DNA of 64,000 nt, from the NCBI RefSeq assembly GCF_025548535.1, contig NZ_JAJLQW010000001.1, positions 1,054,001 through 1,118,000 of the forward strand. The letters are read 5' to 3'. The notes beneath the pieces were generated by a model that made no database searches, was not told the origin of the DNA, and saw only the letters and a program-made list of their open reading frames with translations. A program made the translations under genes and the position numbers. Shown here in pieces: positions 38,315 through 47,764 of this stretch. This stretch comes from Undibacterium sp. Jales W-56. GTDB taxonomy: Bacteria; Pseudomonadota; Gammaproteobacteria; Burkholderiales; Burkholderiaceae_D. Each line of letters starts with the position of its first letter. Positions within the stretch are counted from its first letter, which is position 1.

Positions 38315-38572
38315 ATGAAAATTCAATTACGTTTTTTTGCCAGTATCCGCGAGAAACTCGCCACCTCCGAAGAACTGGTGACCTTGCCCGATAGCGTTCA
38401 CACCGTCGGTGATGTGCGCCGCTGGCTGATCGCCCGTGGCGATGTCTGGGCGGAGGCCTTGGCCGAGGGACGTGCTTTGCGCATGGCCTATAACCAGCAG
38501 ATGACCGACGCGGCGACCTTGATTGATGAGGGTGGCGAAGTCGCGTTTTTCCCACCTGTCACGGGCGGATAA
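38315..38572 (+). CDS. moaD: Molybdopterin synthase small subunit
   Basis: 85 residues with a ubiquitin-like fold and the essential C-terminal diglycine (FFPPVTGG), which is thiocarboxylated and donates sulfur to precursor Z. The start is the ATG at 38315 (MKIQLRFFASIREKLA); an in-frame ATG-like start at 38291 adds a poor N-terminus. It lies 5 nt before moaE, its partner subunit. Confidence 0.95.
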   Translation: MKIQLRFFASIREKLATSEELVTLPDSVHTVGDVRRWLIARGDVWAEALAEGRALRMAYNQQMTDAATLIDEGGEVAFFPPVTGG

Positions 38573-38577
38573 GCACG

Positions 38578-39039
38578 ATGGCTGTTTTTGTCCAAACTGA
38601 AGATTTTGATGTCAGCGCCGAGCTGGCGAAACTGCGTGCAGGCAAACCGGCGATCGGTGCGCTGGTGAGTTTTGTCGGTCTCGTGCGTGACCTGAATGAC
38701 GGTCTCGATGTGCAGGCGATGGAGCTTGAGCATTATCCGGGCATGACAGAAAAATCCCTGGAAGACATTGTGCAGCAGGCAGGACAGCGCTGGCAATTGC
38801 TCGATACGCTGGTGATCCACCGGGTGGGTGTATTGCAACCGCTGGAGCAGATCGTGTTGGTCGCGGTGGCTTCTGCGCATCGCGGCGAAGCATTTGCGGC
38901 CTGCGAGTTCATCATGGATTATCTGAAAACGCAGGCGCCGTTTTGGAAAAAAGAACAAACCCCGCAAGGTGCGCGCTGGGTCGATGCGCGCGACGCGGAT
39001 GACCAGGCTTTGCATAAATGGGGCAGCAGTGAGAAATGA
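38578..39039 (+). CDS. moaE: Molybdopterin synthase catalytic subunit
   Basis: 153 residues. Family motifs: IGALVSFVGLVRDLNDG, LEHYPGMTEKSLEDI, IHRVGVLQPLEQIVLVAVASAHRGEAFAACEFIMDYLKTQAPFWKKE, with the catalytic lysines in the last stretch. With MoaD it converts cyclic pyranopterin monophosphate to molybdopterin. Confidence 0.96.
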   Translation: MAVFVQTEDFDVSAELAKLRAGKPAIGALVSFVGLVRDLNDGLDVQAMELEHYPGMTEKSLEDIVQQAGQRWQLLDTLVIHRVGVLQPLEQIVLVAVASAHRGEAFAACEFIMDYLKTQAPFWKKEQTPQGARWVDARDADDQALHKWGSSEK

Positions 39040-39078
39040 GCGTGCGGTGAGTTTGACTAATTCCGGCAAGGAGTCTGC

Positions 39079-39465
39079 ATGAATGGATGGGGTTTTCTGG
39101 CGGTGGGGGCAGGCGCTGCGCTCGGTGCTTGGCTGCGCTGGGCGCTGGGCGTCTCGCTCAACACCGTGTTTTTACACGTGCCGGTCGGTACGCTGATTGC
39201 CAATCTCGGCGGCGGCTATCTGATCGGTATCTGCGTCGCGTTTTTTTCGGCACATCCGCATGTGTCACAGGAGTGGCGCTTGCTGCTGGTGACGGGTTTC
39301 CTCGGTGGCTTGACCACGTTTTCGACCTTTTCTGCCGAAGCGATGAGCTTGTTGCAGCGCGGCGATTATGGGTGGGCAGTGGCGCATAGCGGCTTGCATC
39401 TGATCGGCTCGATTATTTTTTGCTTCGCTGGGTTTGCGACCTGGCGTGCCTTGTCTGCTGCATGA
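39079..39465 (+). CDS. fluC: Fluoride ion channel
   Basis: 128 residues with four transmembrane helices (also called CrcB). The channel signatures are [30 protein letters not shown], and [18 protein letters not shown] with the sodium-site and polar-track residues. It exports fluoride as a dual-topology dimer. It starts 39 nt after moaE on the same strand; AAGGAG (39069-39074) precedes the ATG. I saw no fluoride riboswitch. Confidence 0.95.
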   Translation: MNGWGFLAVGAGAALGAWLRWALGVSLNTVFLHVPVGTLIANLGGGYLIGICVAFFSAHPHVSQEWRLLLVTGFLGGLTTFSTFSAEAMSLLQRGDYGWAVAHSGLHLIGSIIFCFAGFATWRALSAA

Positions 39466-39597
39466 AAAATAGAGTTAATGGGGAGTATGTGCAAAAATAG
39501 GCGTGTATCCGCAACCATATCCTAGTTAATTTTTAATACTCTTACCCAGTATGTATTCAGGCGTATGCTGAAGTAAGAACTCAAATTTCAGGTAATT

Positions 39598-40557
39598 ATG
39601 TCGAATTTCACTTTATTTCCAGCGATTGAACCTTACCAGACCGGCACCTTGAAGGTCGATGAGTTGCATACCCTGTATTGGGAGGAATGCGGCAATCCCG
39701 ATGGACAGCCCGTCCTGTTCTTGCACGGCGGACCCGGTGGCGGCACCTCGCCTTCCCATCGTCGCTTCTTTGACCCGGCCCACTATCGCATCGTCTTGTT
39801 CGATCAGCGCGGCGCAGGCAAATCGACTCCGCTGGGCGAGTATCGCAATAATACGACCCAGCTCCTGATCGACGACATCGAAAAAATCCGCACAATGCTG
39901 GGTATTCCCGCATGGCTGGTATTCGGCGGCTCCTGGGGTTCGACCCTGGCGCTGGCGTATGGCGAAGCGCACCCCGAGCGTTGTCTGGGTTTTATTTTGC
40001 GCGGTATTTTCTTGTGCACCAGGGCCGAGGTTGACTGGTTCGTGAACGGCATGGGAAATTTTTATCCTGAGGTGCATCAGCGTTTTGCCGAAGCGATTCC
40101 TGGTGAAGAGCGCGGTGATTTATTGAAGGCGTATGTAAAACGCCTGTTTTGCGATGATCCGGCGATTTACATGGAAGCGGCGCGGAACTGGAGCCGCTAT
40201 GAGGGTTCCTGCCTGTTCCTGGTGCCTCAGCCGCAAGCCATCGAAGACTTTGAATCGGATGCAGTGAGTCTGGGGATCGGTCGATTAGAGGCGCATTACA
40301 TGCGGCATGGCGCCTTCATGGAAGAGGATCAGTTGATCCGGCAGATAGGCAGGATCCGTCATTTGCCCGCAGTGATCGTGCATGGACGCTACGATGTGAT
40401 CTGCCCGCCAAGGTCGGCCTATCGCCTGCATCAGGCCTGGCCGGAAGCCGCTTACCATGTCATCGGCGATGCTGGTCATTCCGCGATGGAGCCGGGTATT
40501 AGCAGTATGCTGGTGAAGGCGACCGAAGATTTTAAAACCACCCAGCAATTTTCATAG
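39598..40557 (+). CDS. pip: Proline iminopeptidase
   Basis: An S33 alpha/beta hydrolase of 319 residues that releases N-terminal proline from peptides. The oxyanion motif HGGPGGGTSPSHRRFFDPAHYRIVLFDQRGAGKS, nucleophile elbow VFGGSWGSTLALAY, the acid-bearing VIVHGRYDVICPP and the late His (DAGHSAM) are all present. No signal peptide, so it is cytoplasmic. The 132-nt gap after fluC suggests its own promoter. Confidence 0.94.
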   Translation: MSNFTLFPAIEPYQTGTLKVDELHTLYWEECGNPDGQPVLFLHGGPGGGTSPSHRRFFDPAHYRIVLFDQRGAGKSTPLGEYRNNTTQLLIDDIEKIRTMLGIPAWLVFGGSWGSTLALAYGEAHPERCLGFILRGIFLCTRAEVDWFVNGMGNFYPEVHQRFAEAIPGEERGDLLKAYVKRLFCDDPAIYMEAARNWSRYEGSCLFLVPQPQAIEDFESDAVSLGIGRLEAHYMRHGAFMEEDQLIRQIGRIRHLPAVIVHGRYDVICPPRSAYRLHQAWPEAAYHVIGDAGHSAMEPGISSMLVKATEDFKTTQQFS

Positions 40558-40681
40558 CGATTGCCTGCGTACTGGCGGGCTAAGTAATTCAGCAAGCGTG
40601 GGGTGCGTTCCACGCACCGAATATATATGCACGTTTTGATTAGGTGGGACCTTTATCAACTGGATCCAATATCGCCTCCGC

Positions 40682-41227
40682 TCAATTCAATCGATGCGCC
40701 GGTAGCGCATTCTGATCTGTTACCGGCATTTCCAATTCAAACCCCCAATCCGCTTCGGTCACCGCGGTTTGCAGCAATTTGCAAAACGCGTGCAGAACCA
40801 CCGGCGTCAGATTGATGCTAAAGCCAGTGTCCGTCAGCGGCACGAATTCAAATTGGATAGGCTGATCCTGTTGCACATGGATCTGTATCGTCTCCAGCAA
40901 TAACGGTGTTTCACCCAGCGGCCAGGTCTGGACTTGCTCTTGATAGGGCGTGCTGAAACCGCCATTTTGTTCTAGCAGGACAACTGAAGATTGATGTTCC
41001 ATCTGCACAATATCTTTGCTGAACATCGCCGACGCGGGTTGATTGATCGCCACTTGCTTACTCATGGATTCCAGCATTGCGGGCCACAGACGCATGGTAA
41101 TCCGACGCGTCAAAAAGCAACGAATCTCTTGACGCGCCTGATCTGCCGCGGCGTCGTTAAATGAAAATTTCGCCAGCAAGCGATCTTGTCCAGGCTGATA
41201 ATGTACGTGAATCTGATGTAATTCCAT
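40682..41227 (-). CDS. Unrecognised soluble protein
   Basis: 181 residues, MELHQIHVHYQPGQDRLLAKFSFNDAAADQARQEIRCFLTRRITMRLWPAMLESMSKQVAI. A mixed alpha/beta, acidic, cytoplasmic protein with no Cys pairs, signal or membrane helix; the C-terminal half looks like beta strands followed by a helix (LLLETIQIHVQQDQPIQFEFVPL, then SINLTPVVLHAFCKLLQTAVTEADWGFELEM). I do not recognise the family. The start at 41227 has AAAGAG close by; the frame is open to 41248. It is divergent from clpB, with 159 nt between. Confidence 0.7.
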   Translation of the reverse strand: MELHQIHVHYQPGQDRLLAKFSFNDAAADQARQEIRCFLTRRITMRLWPAMLESMSKQVAINQPASAMFSKDIVQMEHQSSVVLLEQNGGFSTPYQEQVQTWPLGETPLLLETIQIHVQQDQPIQFEFVPLTDTGFSINLTPVVLHAFCKLLQTAVTEADWGFELEMPVTDQNALPAHRLN

Positions 41228-41288
41228 AAACTCTTTGATCTGTCGCAAACAAAGTTGATTTTATTCTTGCCGGCTCTTTTTTTATACG

Positions 41289-41317
41289 CTTGAAATTGCT
41301 TCTGCTGCCCCAAACTT
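41289..41317 (+). promoter_or_regulatory. Sigma-32-type heat-shock promoter of clpB
   Basis: CTTGAAA (41289-41295) matches the sigma-32 -35 element exactly, and CCCCAAACTT (41308-41317) closely matches its -10 (CCCCATNT), with a 12-nt spacer. The start would be about 60 nt before the clpB ATG. Confidence 0.75.
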
Positions 41318-41386
41318 CCTTAGTAATCAACCATTTGGACCAATTGCTTCTGCGCGAGCTGATCGCCGGAATCTCAGGAGAAAACG

Positions 41387-43966
41387 ATGCGACTCGATAA
41401 ACTCACGACAAAATTACAGGAAGCGCTGGCTGATGCGCAAAGTCAGGCTGTCGGCAATGATAACCAATACATAGAGCCGGTGCATGTCTTGCTGGCGCTG
41501 ATTAATCAGGATGATGGCGGCAGTCGCTCTTTATTGCAACGGGCCGGTGTGAATGTGCCGGCACTGAGCAATGCCTTGAAGAGCGCATTGGATCGCCTGG
41601 CAAAAGTCACGGGAAACGATGGCCAGGTGCAGATTGGCCGCGAACTCATGGGCTTGCTGAACCTGGCAGACAAGGAAGCCCAGAAACGTGGCGATGAATT
41701 CCTCGCCAGCGAAATGGTCTTGCTCGCCCTGGCCGATGATAAATCCGAAGCCGGCAAGTTAGCCCGTGAGAATGGCTTGTCACGCAAGTCGCTGGAAGCC
41801 GCCATTGCAGCGGTGCGCGGCGGCGCTAACGTCAATTCGCAAGAGGCGGAGGGACAGCGCGAAGCGCTCAAAAAATATACGCTCGACCTGACCGAGCGTG
41901 CCCGTCTAGGCAAGCTCGATCCCGTGATCGGTCGCGATGATGAGATTCGTCGCGCGATCCAGGTATTGCAACGTCGCAGCAAAAATAATCCGGTCCTGAT
42001 CGGTGAGCCGGGCGTCGGTAAAACCGCGATTGTCGAAGGGCTCGCGCAACGTATTGTGAATGGTGAAGTGCCGGATAGCCTGAAGTCCAAGCGCGTGTTG
42101 TCGCTCGATATGGCGGCTTTGCTCGCCGGCGCTAAATTCCGTGGCGAATTTGAAGAGCGTCTCAAAGCGGTGCTCAAAGAAATCGCGCTGGACGAAGGAC
42201 AAACCATCGTCTTCATCGATGAGCTGCACACCATGGTCGGCGCAGGCAAGGCCGAGGGTGCGATGGATGCCGGCAATATGCTCAAGCCCGCACTGGCGCG
42301 CGGCGAACTGCATTGCGTCGGTGCGACCACGCTCGATGAGTATCGTAAATACATAGAAAAGGATGCCGCGCTCGAACGCCGCTTCCAGAAAATCATCGTT
42401 GACGAACCTAGTGTCGAGGCGACGATTGCGATTTTGCGCGGCCTGCAAGAAAAGTACGAAGTTCATCATGGCGTCGATATTACCGACCCGGCGATTATCG
42501 CTGCGGCGGAGTTGTCGCACCGCTATATCACAGACCGTTTTTTGCCTGACAAGGCCATCGATCTGATTGACGAAGCCGCGGCAAAAATCAAGATTGAAAT
42601 TGACTCCAAACCCGAGCTCATGGACAAGCTCGATCGTCGCCTGATCCAGTTGAAAATCGAGCGCGAAGCGGTGAAGAAAGAAAAAGACGAAGGCTCGAAA
42701 AAACGCCTGGTGCTGATCGAAGACGAAATCAATAAATTATCGCGTGAATATGCGGATCTGGAAGAAATCTGGAAATCCGAAAAAGCCACTGTCCAAGGCA
42801 GTACCCATATCAAGGAAGAGATAGAAAAGATCCGCCTGCAAATGGAGGATGCCAAACGTCGCGGCGACTGGCAGACCATGTCCGAATTGCAGTACGGTCG
42901 CTTGCCCGAACTGGAAGCGCAACTGAAACAGGCAGATGCAAACCAGACCAATAACCAGGGCAAGATGAAACTCTTGCGTACCCAGGTCGGCGCCGAAGAG
43001 ATCGCTGAAATCGTGTCGCGGGCCACGGGTATTCCCGTCTCGCGCATGATGCAGGGAGAACGCGAGAAACTCCTGCATATGGAAGAGGAATTACATAAGC
43101 GTGTGGTCGGGCAGGATGAGGCTATCGGCGCAGTCTCGGACGCGATCCGCCGTTCCCGCGCCGGCCTGGGCGATCCGGGTCGGCCGTATGGATCGTTCTT
43201 GTTCCTCGGCCCGACAGGGGTCGGTAAAACCGAGTTGTGCAAGGCGCTTGCCGGCTTCATGTTCGATACCGAGGAATCCCTGATTCGCATCGATATGAGT
43301 GAATTCATGGAGAAGCATTCTGTCGCACGCCTGATCGGTGCGCCTCCGGGCTATGTCGGCTACGAAGAGGGCGGTTATCTGACCGAAGCCGTGCGTCGCA
43401 AACCCTACAGCGTGATCTTGCTCGATGAGGTCGAAAAAGCGCATCACGATGTGTTTAACGTCTTGCTGCAAGTGCTCGACGATGGCCGCATGACCGATGG
43501 ACAGGGGCGTACCGTCGATTTTAAAAATACGGTGATAGTCATGACCTCGAATCTCGGCTCGCACCAGATTCAGGCCATGGAGGATAGCGACCCCAGCGTC
43601 ATCAAGATGGCCGTGATGGGCGAAGTGAAAGCACATTTCCGGCCCGAGTTCGTTAACCGGATTGATGAGATCGTGGTATTCCATGCACTCGATGCAAAAA
43701 ATATCGGCGCCATTGCGAGAATCCAGTTGCATGAACTTGAGCAACGTCTGGTGCAGATGGAGATGGGTTTGCAAGTCAGCGACGCTGCTTTGCAGAAAAT
43801 CGCCGAGGCCGGTTTCGATCCCGTGTATGGCGCGCGGCCATTGAAACGGGCGATACAGCAAGAGATAGAAAATCCTTTATCGAAGATGCTGCTGCAAGGT
43901 AAGTTCGGACCGAAAGATGTGATACAGGTCGATGTTGAGCAAGGTCATCTTGTGTTCAATAAATAG
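41387..43966 (+). CDS. clpB: ATP-dependent disaggregase ClpB
   Basis: A hexameric AAA+ chaperone that pulls proteins out of aggregates together with DnaK/DnaJ/GrpE. 859 residues, the normal length. The N-terminal double Clp repeat (1-145) is followed by AAA-1 with Walker A GEPGVGKT from residue 206, the coiled-coil middle domain (about 405-525, very Lys/Glu-rich), AAA-2 with GPTGVGKTE from residue 608, and the small C-terminal domain. AGGAG (41376-41380) lies before the ATG. A sigma-32 promoter lies upstream. The J-domain operon at 14062-16934 is another possible chaperone component in the window. Confidence 0.97.
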   Translation: MRLDKLTTKLQEALADAQSQAVGNDNQYIEPVHVLLALINQDDGGSRSLLQRAGVNVPALSNALKSALDRLAKVTGNDGQVQIGRELMGLLNLADKEAQKRGDEFLASEMVLLALADDKSEAGKLARENGLSRKSLEAAIAAVRGGANVNSQEAEGQREALKKYTLDLTERARLGKLDPVIGRDDEIRRAIQVLQRRSKNNPVLIGEPGVGKTAIVEGLAQRIVNGEVPDSLKSKRVLSLDMAALLAGAKFRGEFEERLKAVLKEIALDEGQTIVFIDELHTMVGAGKAEGAMDAGNMLKPALARGELHCVGATTLDEYRKYIEKDAALERRFQKIIVDEPSVEATIAILRGLQEKYEVHHGVDITDPAIIAAAELSHRYITDRFLPDKAIDLIDEAAAKIKIEIDSKPELMDKLDRRLIQLKIEREAVKKEKDEGSKKRLVLIEDEINKLSREYADLEEIWKSEKATVQGSTHIKEEIEKIRLQMEDAKRRGDWQTMSELQYGRLPELEAQLKQADANQTNNQGKMKLLRTQVGAEEIAEIVSRATGIPVSRMMQGEREKLLHMEEELHKRVVGQDEAIGAVSDAIRRSRAGLGDPGRPYGSFLFLGPTGVGKTELCKALAGFMFDTEESLIRIDMSEFMEKHSVARLIGAPPGYVGYEEGGYLTEAVRRKPYSVILLDEVEKAHHDVFNVLLQVLDDGRMTDGQGRTVDFKNTVIVMTSNLGSHQIQAMEDSDPSVIKMAVMGEVKAHFRPEFVNRIDEIVVFHALDAKNIGAIARIQLHELEQRLVQMEMGLQVSDAALQKIAEAGFDPVYGARPLKRAIQQEIENPLSKMLLQGKFGPKDVIQVDVEQGHLVFNK

Positions 43967-44275
43967 GGAGATGGGATGCTTGCCCGGAAGAGGGGTGAGT
44001 ATCCTATTTCTTTGTCGGTCAAGTTTTGCCAATTGAATATTGCTTACCTGTCATATAGGTTTTTACTGTCAATCAACAAAATTAAACCAGATTGGTATCG
44101 GGGAAAAATCATTGTCGTTCATGGGTATGCAAGAGGATGTTCGATGATAAAACCCGCCTGACAGCAAAATCTTATTCTGCCTGACAGATTCCAGCACTTA
44201 TAATTTCCCCTCAACATGAATTGAAGTGCCAAAATCAAAACAGGATGCGTCAGTGGAATAAGGTAAAATCTCGTC
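43967..44275. other. Intergenic region between clpB and dnaX
   Basis: 309 nt. A 61-codon frame from the ATG at 43976 has GGGAG 5 nt upstream but an unconvincing sequence. I looked for the 4.5S SRP RNA that often lies before dnaX; its conserved GGAAGCAGCC core is absent. The dnaX promoter must be here but is not obvious. Confidence 0.5.
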
Positions 44276-46618
44276 ATGTCATATCAAGTTCTCGCCCGAA
44301 AATATCGCCCCAAAAGCTTTCAAACGCTGGTTGGGCAAGAGCACGTGGTTCGTGCCTTATCTCATGCTTTGGAGCAGCAAAGGCTGCACCATGCGTATCT
44401 GTTCACGGGTACTCGCGGAGTCGGCAAAACCACGCTCTCGCGTATTCTCGCCAAATCCTTTAATTGCCGGGGCGTTGATGGCAATGGCGGCATCACTGCC
44501 CATCCTTGCGGTGTCTGTGAAGCCTGTACGGCGATTGATGCCGGACGTTTTGTGGACTATATCGAAATGGATGCCGCATCGAATCGTGGCGTCGATGAAA
44601 TGGCGTCCCTGCTGGAGCAGGCAGTATACGCACCGTCGAATGCGCGCTTCAAGGTCTACATGATCGACGAGGTGCACATGCTGACCAACCATGCCTTCAA
44701 CTCGATGTTGAAGACCCTGGAAGAACCGCCTGAGCATGTCAAGTTCATCCTGGCGACCACCGATCCGCAAAAAATTCCCGTTACTGTCTTATCCCGCTGC
44801 CTGCAATTCAATTTGAAACAGATGCCGCCCGGACATATCGTCTCGCATCTGGAAAATATCCTCGGACAAGAACACATCGACTTTGAAGTACCGGCGCTAC
44901 GCTTGCTGGCGCAAGGAGCGCATGGTTCCATGCGTGACGCCTTGTCGCTGACTGACCAATCGATCGCTTATGCCGCCGGCAAAGTCACGCTGGAAGCGGT
45001 GCAAGGCATGTTGGGCGCATTGGATCAATCGTATTTGATACGCTTGCTGGATGCCCTGGCAATCAAGGACGGTCAGGCATTACTCGATGTCGCCGATGAA
45101 ATGGCGGCACGTAGCCTGTCCTATAAAGCGGCGTTACAAGATTTAGGCAGTTTGCTGCATCAGATTGCGATTGCGCAAATGGTGCCTGAGGCGGTCGCCG
45201 ACGATGTTCCTGAGCGCGAGGATGTATTGCGACTGGCGACTTTGTTTGGCAAAGAAGAAATTCAATTGTTTTACCAGATCGCCGTGCATGGCCGTAATGA
45301 ACTGGCGCTGGCGCCGGATGAGTATGCCGGTTTTAGCATGACTCTATTGCGTTTGCTGGCGTTCCGGCCATCGGATAGCGAGGTAAGCGGTTCTGGCGCT
45401 GGTGGTTCAGGCGCTGCTCCGGCAGGTCGCGCACCCCAGCGTCCCGCGCCGCCGGTGATGTCTGCCTCTGTTCAGCCATCGAGCCAAGCCATCGCTCAGG
45501 CGTCTGCTGTAAGTCAAGCTGTAACCAAGGCTTCATCAGATGCGTTTGCTCCGGTAGTGAAAACTGCTGCAGGCTTTGCTGGCGCATCGGATTCACCGGT
45601 GCAGGTCGCGCTTTCTCCAGTATCTTCTGTAGTGGCATCGGTAGTTGCTTTAGCCCCTGCGCCGGAATCCATTGCTAATGTAACTCCTTCTGTAATTCCC
45701 GTAGCTCCAGCCGCCCCGCCGGTACCGCCTGCTGTGCCCGCCATGTCGGCAAGAGCAGCAGCATTGGCTGCCGCAGGCTTGAATAAATCAACGGCAGGAA
45801 GTCGTGCAGCCGCAGCCAGGGCTGCTTCGTCCCAGCCTGCTGTTCCCGTTCCGGCAACTGTGGCCGCGCCACTATCGATGGCGGCAACCCAGTCAGTCGC
45901 CGCACCGGCAGCACCGCTTGCTCAAGTCAAAGCGGCGAGTCCGGCTGCAGCGATGAACGACATGCCGCCTCCCTGGGATGAAGACATGATGGCGGCAAGC
46001 TATGCAACTACGGCGGATGAGCCGCCAGCGCAGTTCCATGCCGGTCCATTTGACGATGATTTTGCGCCGGCTGACCTGGCGGTCCGCGCCCCGGTAGCGC
46101 CGCGGCAAACTCCTGCCGCCGGTAAATCGGCAGAGGCTTTGCTAGCACCTGACATGCCTGCGTCGGCGACGGTAGCTGCCGGGCCTGCCGAACAGCTGGT
46201 GCGATCGGCTGAATTGATGCCGATCCCCGAATTGAACTGGGACGGCCATTGGCCGAATCTGGCGGCGAGCCTGCCTATGCGCGGGGTAGCGCAACAGTTA
46301 GCGCAGCAAAGTGAATTGATCCAATGTCAGATCAACGGCAATACCTTCGTGTTTCAATTGCGCGTGCCTTTGCAGACTTTATTGTCGTCTGGCAGCGTAG
46401 AGAAATTAGAGATGGCATTAGTCGAGCGTTTTGCAAAGCCGGTCAAGGTAGAAACCAAAATCGGCGCGGTTGAACAGACTGCGAATGCGCAGGCGCTGGC
46501 AGAGCGTGCGGAGCGCCAGCAGCGGGCAGAAAAATCGATACAAAGCGATTCCTTCATACAGAGTTTAATGCGAGAATTCGGCGCGACAATCGTGACGGGC
46601 AGTATCAAACCGATCTGA
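44276..46618 (+). CDS. dnaX: DNA polymerase III subunits gamma/tau
   Basis: Clamp-loader ATPase of 780 residues. AAA+ domain with MSYQVLARKYRPKSFQTLVGQEHVVRALSHALEQ, Walker A GTRGVGKTT from residue 45, zinc-binding Cys cluster (NCRG...HPCGVCEACTAI), DEVHM and sensor-1 TTDPQKIPVTVLSRCLQF. A long Ala/Pro/Val-rich linker (about 370-640) leads to the C-terminal tau domain (ELNWDGHWPNLAASLPMRGVAQQLAQQSEL...), which binds the alpha subunit and DnaB. No run of A suited to the E. coli-type frameshift occurs in the linker, so a separate gamma form is not evident. ybaB and recR follow, the usual order. Confidence 0.96.
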   Translation: MSYQVLARKYRPKSFQTLVGQEHVVRALSHALEQQRLHHAYLFTGTRGVGKTTLSRILAKSFNCRGVDGNGGITAHPCGVCEACTAIDAGRFVDYIEMDAASNRGVDEMASLLEQAVYAPSNARFKVYMIDEVHMLTNHAFNSMLKTLEEPPEHVKFILATTDPQKIPVTVLSRCLQFNLKQMPPGHIVSHLENILGQEHIDFEVPALRLLAQGAHGSMRDALSLTDQSIAYAAGKVTLEAVQGMLGALDQSYLIRLLDALAIKDGQALLDVADEMAARSLSYKAALQDLGSLLHQIAIAQMVPEAVADDVPEREDVLRLATLFGKEEIQLFYQIAVHGRNELALAPDEYAGFSMTLLRLLAFRPSDSEVSGSGAGGSGAAPAGRAPQRPAPPVMSASVQPSSQAIAQASAVSQAVTKASSDAFAPVVKTAAGFAGASDSPVQVALSPVSSVVASVVALAPAPESIANVTPSVIPVAPAAPPVPPAVPAMSARAAALAAAGLNKSTAGSRAAAARAASSQPAVPVPATVAAPLSMAATQSVAAPAAPLAQVKAASPAAAMNDMPPPWDEDMMAASYATTADEPPAQFHAGPFDDDFAPADLAVRAPVAPRQTPAAGKSAEALLAPDMPASATVAAGPAEQLVRSAELMPIPELNWDGHWPNLAASLPMRGVAQQLAQQSELIQCQINGNTFVFQLRVPLQTLLSSGSVEKLEMALVERFAKPVKVETKIGAVEQTANAQALAERAERQQRAEKSIQSDSFIQSLMREFGATIVTGSIKPI

Positions 46619-46695
46619 TTGGGCCGGCTTGCAGCAAATAACTGCACCAGACACAGATTTGTCAACATTTTTGAAATTGTTTTAGGAGAAGTAGC

Positions 46696-47022
46696 ATGAT
46701 GAAGAATCAACTCGCAGGCTTGATGAAGCAAGCGCAAGCAATGCAAGACAATATGAAAAAAGCCCAGGATCAACTGGCCTTGGTCGAAGTCGAGGGCCAA
46801 TCCGGCGCCGGCCTGGTCAAAGTGGTCATGACCTGCAAAAACGATGTCAAGCGCGTCACGATTGATCCGTCCTTACTGGGCGATGACAAAGACATGCTGG
46901 AAGATCTGGTTGCTGCTGCATTCAACGATGCAGTGCGTAAAGCAGAAGCGACTTCGGCTGAAAAAATGTCGGCATTGACCGCCGGCATGCCAATGCCGCC
47001 TGGCTTCAAGATGCCATTCTGA
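46696..47022 (+). CDS. ybaB: YbaB/EbfC nucleoid-associated protein
   Basis: 108 residues, [62 protein letters not shown] tweezer-like dimer with a beta sheet and coiled-coil helices that binds DNA. AGGAG lies before the ATG pair at 46696. Position between dnaX and recR is conserved and suggests a link with recombination repair. Confidence 0.95.
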   Translation: MMKNQLAGLMKQAQAMQDNMKKAQDQLALVEVEGQSGAGLVKVVMTCKNDVKRVTIDPSLLGDDKDMLEDLVAAAFNDAVRKAEATSAEKMSALTAGMPMPPGFKMPF

Positions 47023-47042
47023 TGTAATTTTATGCGTTGAAT

Positions 47043-47076
47043 CTTGCGGAGAGCTTGCTCTCTGCGCTACCGCAAG
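47043..47076. repeat. Inverted repeat between ybaB and recR
   Basis: CTTGCGG (47043-47049) pairs with CCGCAAG (47070-47076); a nested AGAG/CTCT lies directly inside the 5' arm. No T run follows. It is not a member of the 58-nt repeat family, although its outer arm also begins around TTGCGG. Confidence 0.5.
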
Positions 47077-47163
47077 TCACCCAAACGGCACAAGCAAGAC
47101 GCCGATCCGCCGCAAAATTTTGTATTCCCTTCCCGCTCATAACCTACAGCCACTTTCTCCTAC

Positions 47164-47760
47164 GTGAAACCCCAGACCAGTCTTGAAATCCTCGCAGAAG
47201 CCTTGCGTCGCCTGCCCGGCGTCGGTCCGAAGTCGGCGCAGCGCATGGCTTACCATCTGCTGCAGCACGACCGCGATGGCGCGGCGCAATTGGGACGGGC
47301 ATTGATGCAGGCGGTTGAAAAAATTCATCACTGCGCGATGTGCAATACCTTTACCGAAAACGACGTGTGCGAAACCTGTCTTGACCCTGAGCGCGACGCC
47401 TCCTTGCTGTGCGTGGTGGAGACGCCGTCGGATCAGATGATGATAGAGCAGACCATGATGTATAAAGGCCTGTACTTTGTTTTGATGGGACGCTTGTCGC
47501 CTCTGGATGGCGTCGGCCCCAAAGATATTCATCTTGAGAAGCTGATCGTCCGGGCAACGGACGGCCTGGTGAGCGAGGTGGTGCTCGCCACTAATTTCAC
47601 CAATGAAGGCGAGGCGACTGCGCATTACATCGGTGAGATGCTGAAGGCGCGAGGCCTCAAAGCCAGCCGCCTGGCGCGCGGCGTACCGGTTGGCGGCGAG
47701 CTTGAATACGTCGATGCCGGCACGATTGCCCGTGCTATGTTAGACCGTCGTACTACTTAA
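47164..47760 (+). CDS. recR: Recombination protein RecR
   Basis: 198 residues from a GTG at 47164. Helix-hairpin-helix ([20 protein letters not shown]), C4 zinc finger ([16 protein letters not shown]), Toprim domain ([16 protein letters not shown]...[16 protein letters not shown]) and C-terminal [15 protein letters not shown] region with Walker-B-like end. It acts with RecO, and RecF where present, to load RecA at gaps. The start codon lacks a good ribosome site. The CoA-transferase gene begins 4 nt after its stop, so the two are co-transcribed. Confidence 0.96.
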   Translation: MKPQTSLEILAEALRRLPGVGPKSAQRMAYHLLQHDRDGAAQLGRALMQAVEKIHHCAMCNTFTENDVCETCLDPERDASLLCVVETPSDQMMIEQTMMYKGLYFVLMGRLSPLDGVGPKDIHLEKLIVRATDGLVSEVVLATNFTNEGEATAHYIGEMLKARGLKASRLARGVPVGGELEYVDAGTIARAMLDRRTT

Positions 47761-47764
47761 ACTT

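Noticed and set aside
39040-39078. Fluoride riboswitch before fluC
   Set aside because: The gap to moaE is 39 nt and shows no conserved fluoride-riboswitch core; the upstream sequence is coding.
43976-44161. A 61-codon frame after clpB with a GGGAG site
   Set aside because: The peptide is compositionally odd, with no domain, signal or clear hydrophobic core; kept only as a remark in the intergenic entry.
43967-44275. 4.5S SRP RNA (ffs), often found before dnaX
   Set aside because: The conserved GGAAGCAGCC core and flanking stem are not present on either strand.
45400-46200. Programmed frameshift in dnaX to make gamma
   Set aside because: No A-AAA-AAG-type slippery run occurs in the linker region where it would be expected.
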